From the NCBI GenBank assembly GCA_041838435.1, contig JBGYPO010000023.1, positions 1 through 17,687 of the forward strand: a stretch of 17,687 nt of DNA. Reading direction: 5' to 3'. How positions within the stretch are numbered: the first letter of the stretch is position 1; every line of letters starts with the position of its first letter. Shown one piece after another: positions 15,466-17,687 of this stretch. The notes below the pieces were generated by a model. The model saw nothing but the letters and a program-made list of their open reading frames with translations. It had not been told where the DNA came from and searched no databases. The translations under genes and the position numbers were made by a program. The DNA comes from Aliicoccus sp041838435. GTDB taxonomy: Bacteria > Bacillota > Bacilli > Staphylococcales > Salinicoccaceae.

Positions 15466-16302
15466 CTATTCCTTAATTGCTTTAAACTGCGCGATGCAGT
15501 TGCCACGCTCGATATTAAAACTCTGATTAAATTCGTCGATATCAGAGACACTTAATATGGAGGTGTAATCGTTAAAGCGTCTGTTTTCTACTTGTTTCGC
15601 CTCCACTAATACACTCACACCTATAACCTTCGCTTGGAATTCTTCCATAAGATTAAAGACGCCGGTGATGGAACCACCTGCACGTAAAAAGTCATCAACA
15701 ACAAGGACATTGAGTCCTTCTTTTAACGTACGCTTAGATAACACCATCGTCTCAATTTTCCGAGAAGATCCAGACACGTAATTAATTGATACAGTAGAAC
15801 CTTCTGTTACTTTATTATCTTTTCTGATGACCGCAATCGGTACATTTAATTGACGTGCTACAGCAACTGCAAATGGTATACCTTTCGTTGCAATTGTCAC
15901 AATCGCGTCGACGTCCGCATCCTTATATAGAGTCGCAATCAATTTGCCCACATCATTCATAAGTCCCGGATCACCTATAATGTCTGACATATACATATAA
16001 CCACCCGGTAACAGACGTTCCGATGACGTCAGTTGGGCCATCAATTCATCAACAATACCCTCTGCTTGTGCGGTGCTTATTTCTGGATGAAAAGTAATGC
16101 CGCCACCTGCGCCTGCAGTTGTTTTTATCTGGCCGATCCCTTCAGCTTCAAATGCTTCTTTTATAATCTTAATATCCTCACTGACCGATGATTTTGCTTG
16201 TGAGAATTTTTCAACAAAATAGTTCAAAGGAATGAGTTCATTTGGATGATTTGTCAGATGATGCGTCATCATAACTAATCGCTCACTGCGTTTATATTTC
16301 AT
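15466..16302 (-). CDS. purR: Purine operon repressor PurR
   Basis: 278 aa Gram-positive PurR. An N-terminal winged-helix domain (about 1-74, KYKRSERLVMMTHHLTNHP) is fused to a phosphoribosyltransferase-like domain. The PRPP loop VLVVDDFLRAGGSITG is at 199-214. PRPP binding releases PurR from DNA, so purine genes are repressed when PRPP is low; prs, the PRPP source, lies just downstream. The LLPGGYMYMSDIIGDP segment (97-112) is characteristic. ATG at 16302 with GAGG upstream. A PurBox-like sequence precedes the gene, suggesting autoregulation. Not the LacI-type PurR of enteric bacteria. Confidence 0.97.
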   Translation of the reverse strand: MKYKRSERLVMMTHHLTNHPNELIPLNYFVEKFSQAKSSVSEDIKIIKEAFEAEGIGQIKTTAGAGGGITFHPEISTAQAEGIVDELMAQLTSSERLLPGGYMYMSDIIGDPGLMNDVGKLIATLYKDADVDAIVTIATKGIPFAVAVARQLNVPIAVIRKDNKVTEGSTVSINYVSGSSRKIETMVLSKRTLKEGLNVLVVDDFLRAGGSITGVFNLMEEFQAKVIGVSVLVEAKQVENRRFNDYTSILSVSDIDEFNQSFNIERGNCIAQFKAIKE

Positions 16303-16335
16303 GATTCAACCTCTATTTCCGTATTATTAAGAGAT

Positions 16336-16360
16336 ATTTTATCATAAAAGTTCGTGTTTT
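16336..16360 (-). promoter_or_regulatory. Candidate purR promoter with overlapping PurBox-like site
   Basis: The minus strand reads AAAACACGAACTTTT, containing the CGAAC core of the Gram-positive PurBox (16360-16346), followed by the extended -10 TGATAAAAT (16344-16336). The -35 region is poor. PurBoxes normally come in oppositely oriented pairs, and I see no second one in this gap, so the operator call is tentative. Confidence 0.45.
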
Positions 16361-16366
16361 GTATAG

Positions 16367-17212
16367 TTATCCGCGTAACCTGACCCGATAAACTTCGTCA
16401 CAAAAGCCACGCATTGCATTGAATAACTTCCTTGATTGACGCTCTTTTTGCACAATCCCATAGACCGTCGGACCACTCCCGCTCATCATCGCTTTATCAG
16501 CGCCATTCTCTTGCATTTTATAGAGCAGAAAGTTCACTTTGGCATACTTACTTTTTGTGACCTCCTGCAAGTCATTCTTCATACATTTCAGCATGCTTTG
16601 ATAATCACTGTTCTCAATTGCTTCAACCATATCCATCGAACGCGGTGCAAACTTCCCCGGTTTTAAGTGCTTGTAGATGATTTTTGTCGATACAGATATT
16701 GGTGGTTTTGCAATGACCACCCAGGCATTGGGCGGCTTTTTAAGACGTTTAATTTTCTCACCTCTACCCGTCGCAAGCGCGGTACCGCCATAGACACAAA
16801 AAGGAATATCAGACCCAAGTTGACTCGAGAGATCCGCAAGTTCATCAAGCGAGGCACCAATATTAAAGATTTTGTTTAAGCCTCGAAACGTAGCAGCAGC
16901 ATCAGTTGAGCCACCCGCCATCCCTGCAGATACAGGGATGTTTTTCTCTATCTCTATATGTACGCCGGATGATATGTTGTACGTCTCACGCATCAACTCA
17001 GCTGCCTGATATACGAGATTTCGTTTATCAGTCGGGATGAATTGATGATCAGTTTCCAGGATGATATTTTTATCTTTGCGTTTAGTAAACGTCAATCTGT
17101 CATTCAAGTCGACTTCAGTCATGACCATCTGCACTTCATGAAAACCATCATCACGCTTATATAGCGTATCAAGTGTTAAATTTATCTTAGCCGGTGCGGT
17201 TTCAATGTGCAT
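16367..17212 (-). CDS. ispE: 4-diphosphocytidyl-2-C-methyl-D-erythritol kinase IspE
   Basis: 281 aa GHMP kinase. It phosphorylates CDP-ME in the MEP isoprenoid pathway; staphylococci use mevalonate for this purpose but still carry an ispE-like gene here, so the exact role is uncertain. Motifs are ETAPAKINLTLD (4-15) with the usual Lys9, the ATP-binding PVSAGMAGGSTDAA (93-106), D135 in GSDIPF and MSGSGPTVYG (243-252). The start ATG at 17212 begins the conserved sequence and has GGGGGG 8 nt upstream. ATG at 17248 would add 12 unconserved residues and translate through that ribosome binding site. Upstream lies the repeat array; purR follows after 64 nt. Confidence 0.94.
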   Translation of the reverse strand: MHIETAPAKINLTLDTLYKRDDGFHEVQMVMTEVDLNDRLTFTKRKDKNIILETDHQFIPTDKRNLVYQAAELMRETYNISSGVHIEIEKNIPVSAGMAGGSTDAAATFRGLNKIFNIGASLDELADLSSQLGSDIPFCVYGGTALATGRGEKIKRLKKPPNAWVVIAKPPISVSTKIIYKHLKPGKFAPRSMDMVEAIENSDYQSMLKCMKNDLQEVTKSKYAKVNFLLYKMQENGADKAMMSGSGPTVYGIVQKERQSRKLFNAMRGFCDEVYRVRLRG

Positions 17213-17220
17213 ACATTCAT

Positions 17221-17226
17221 CCCCCC
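17221..17226 (-). promoter_or_regulatory. Shine-Dalgarno sequence deciding the ispE start
   Basis: GGGGGG on the minus strand, 8 nt before ATG at 17212. A small 5-bp hairpin, CTGTT/AACAG (17240-17226), lies right in front and shares its last base. The only upstream promoter candidate is weak: TTAACT, 18 nt, TGG-TAAACT. Confidence 0.6.
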
Positions 17227-17308
17227 TGTTTTTAGAACAGTTTACCATACTTCAAAAGGCCGAGTTAAGGTAGGTTTTATTATTTTGAGGTTGAATCTTG
17301 TCAGGTGT

Positions 17309-17687
17309 GCGAGTTGAGGCTTGAATATGGGGGTTGAGTTGTGGGGAGGGGCTGGTGGTGCAAGTCGAGACTGGAATATGGGGGCTGAGTTGTGGGGAGA
17401 CTGCGAATGCAACTCAAGGCTGAAATATGGCGGCTGAGTTGCACGCGGAGACTGCGAATGCAACTCAAGGCTGAAATATGGGGGTTGAGTTGCACGCGGA
17501 GACTGCGAATGCAACTCAAGGCTGAAATATGGGGGTTGAGTTGCACGCGGAGACTGAGAATGCAACTCAAGACTGGAATATGGGGGTTGAGTTGCACGGA
17601 GAGACTGTAAATGCAACTCAAGACCCGAATATGGCGGCTGAGTTGCACGCGGAGACTGCGAATGCAACTCAAGGCTGAAATATGGGG
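17309..17687. repeat. 51-bp tandem repeat array with internal hairpin in each unit
   Basis: The motif GCAACTCAAG recurs at 17409, 17460, 17511, 17562, 17613 (last base variable by a frame) and 17664, exactly 51 bp apart. Two degenerate units precede them at 17309 and 17360, the latter 49 bp before the first good unit. A trace of another may start near 17259. Each intact unit holds 10-bp arms TGCAACTCAA and TTGAGTTGCA around a 16-nt G-rich loop, joined by a linker of about 15 nt rich in CGCGGAGACTGCGA. The array runs off the window edge. The composition is G-rich on the plus strand, unlike the flanking AT-rich DNA. This fills the 475-bp stretch upstream of ispE, where I find no gene. Confidence 0.95.

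Noticed and set aside
15461..15487. Sigma-B promoter (GTTTAA followed by GGGAGA) before ridA
   Set aside because: The spacing is 15 nt but the -10 matches only GGG and is in fact the ridA Shine-Dalgarno sequence. Transcription would start too late.
17331..17385. G-quadruplex in the G-rich part of the array
   Set aside because: Only three close G-tracts of four or more occur (GGGGG, GGGG, GGGG). A fourth is more than 20 nt away, so the call is too weak without calculation.
17242..17672. Two minus-strand and one plus-strand open reading frames across the repeat array
   Set aside because: They begin inside the repeat, have no ribosome binding site or non-repeat domain, and exist in several frames because the unit is 51 bp. 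I treat them as by-products of the repeat.
17309..17687. CRISPR array
   Set aside because: The whole 51-bp unit repeats head to tail, with no unique spacers between repeats and no cas genes nearby.

Overview
This window is a compact housekeeping block from a low-GC Gram-positive bacterium. It most likely belongs to the family Staphylococcaceae, with Macrococcus or a close relative the best guess. The basis is the gene order ispE-purR-ridA(yabJ)-spoVG-glmU-prs-rplY(ctc)-pth-mfd-mazG(yabN)-rqcP-divIC-yabR-tilS-hpt-ftsH-hslO-cysK, which is the staphylococcal version of the Bacillus subtilis purR-to-cysK region. The proteins also read closely like staphylococcal ones. The genus is an inference. 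Every gene lies on the minus strand, so transcription runs from high to low coordinates.

Layout in the direction of transcription: positions 17687 to about 17260 carry no credible gene. They hold a 51-bp tandem repeat array in which each intact unit can form a 10-bp-stem hairpin, and the array runs off the window edge. Next come ispE (isoprenoid precursors) and purR-ridA-spoVG (purine control, enamine/imine detoxification, RNA-binding regulator), closed by a strong terminator. Then glmU-prs-rplY (UDP-GlcNAc, PRPP, ribosomal protein L25) follow a good sigma-A promoter and end in a terminator. pth-mfd-mazG-rqcP-divIC is tightly packed, with overlapping ends at three of its junctions, and ends in a terminator. 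yabR stands alone between terminators. tilS-hpt overlap, ftsH follows after a short gap and ends in a terminator, then hslO, and finally the first 34 codons of cysK at the window edge.

The genes serve nucleotide and cell-wall precursor supply (purR, prs, hpt, glmU, ispE), translation and its quality control (rplY, pth, rqcP, tilS, yabR), DNA repair and nucleotide sanitation (mfd, mazG), proteostasis (ftsH, hslO) and division (divIC). All coding regions look intact. Compared with B. subtilis the block lacks fin, spoVT, yabM, yabP/yabQ and coaX. The staphylococcal flippase gene expected between mfd and mazG is also missing, and those two genes overlap by 4 nt.

I see no mobile element, CRISPR, tRNA or rRNA, and no clearly new multi-gene system. 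The most unusual element is the hairpin repeat array. Secondary points of interest are palindromes over the glmU and cysK promoters, a PurBox-like site before purR, and three places where a terminator-like hairpin directly abuts the next gene's Shine-Dalgarno sequence.
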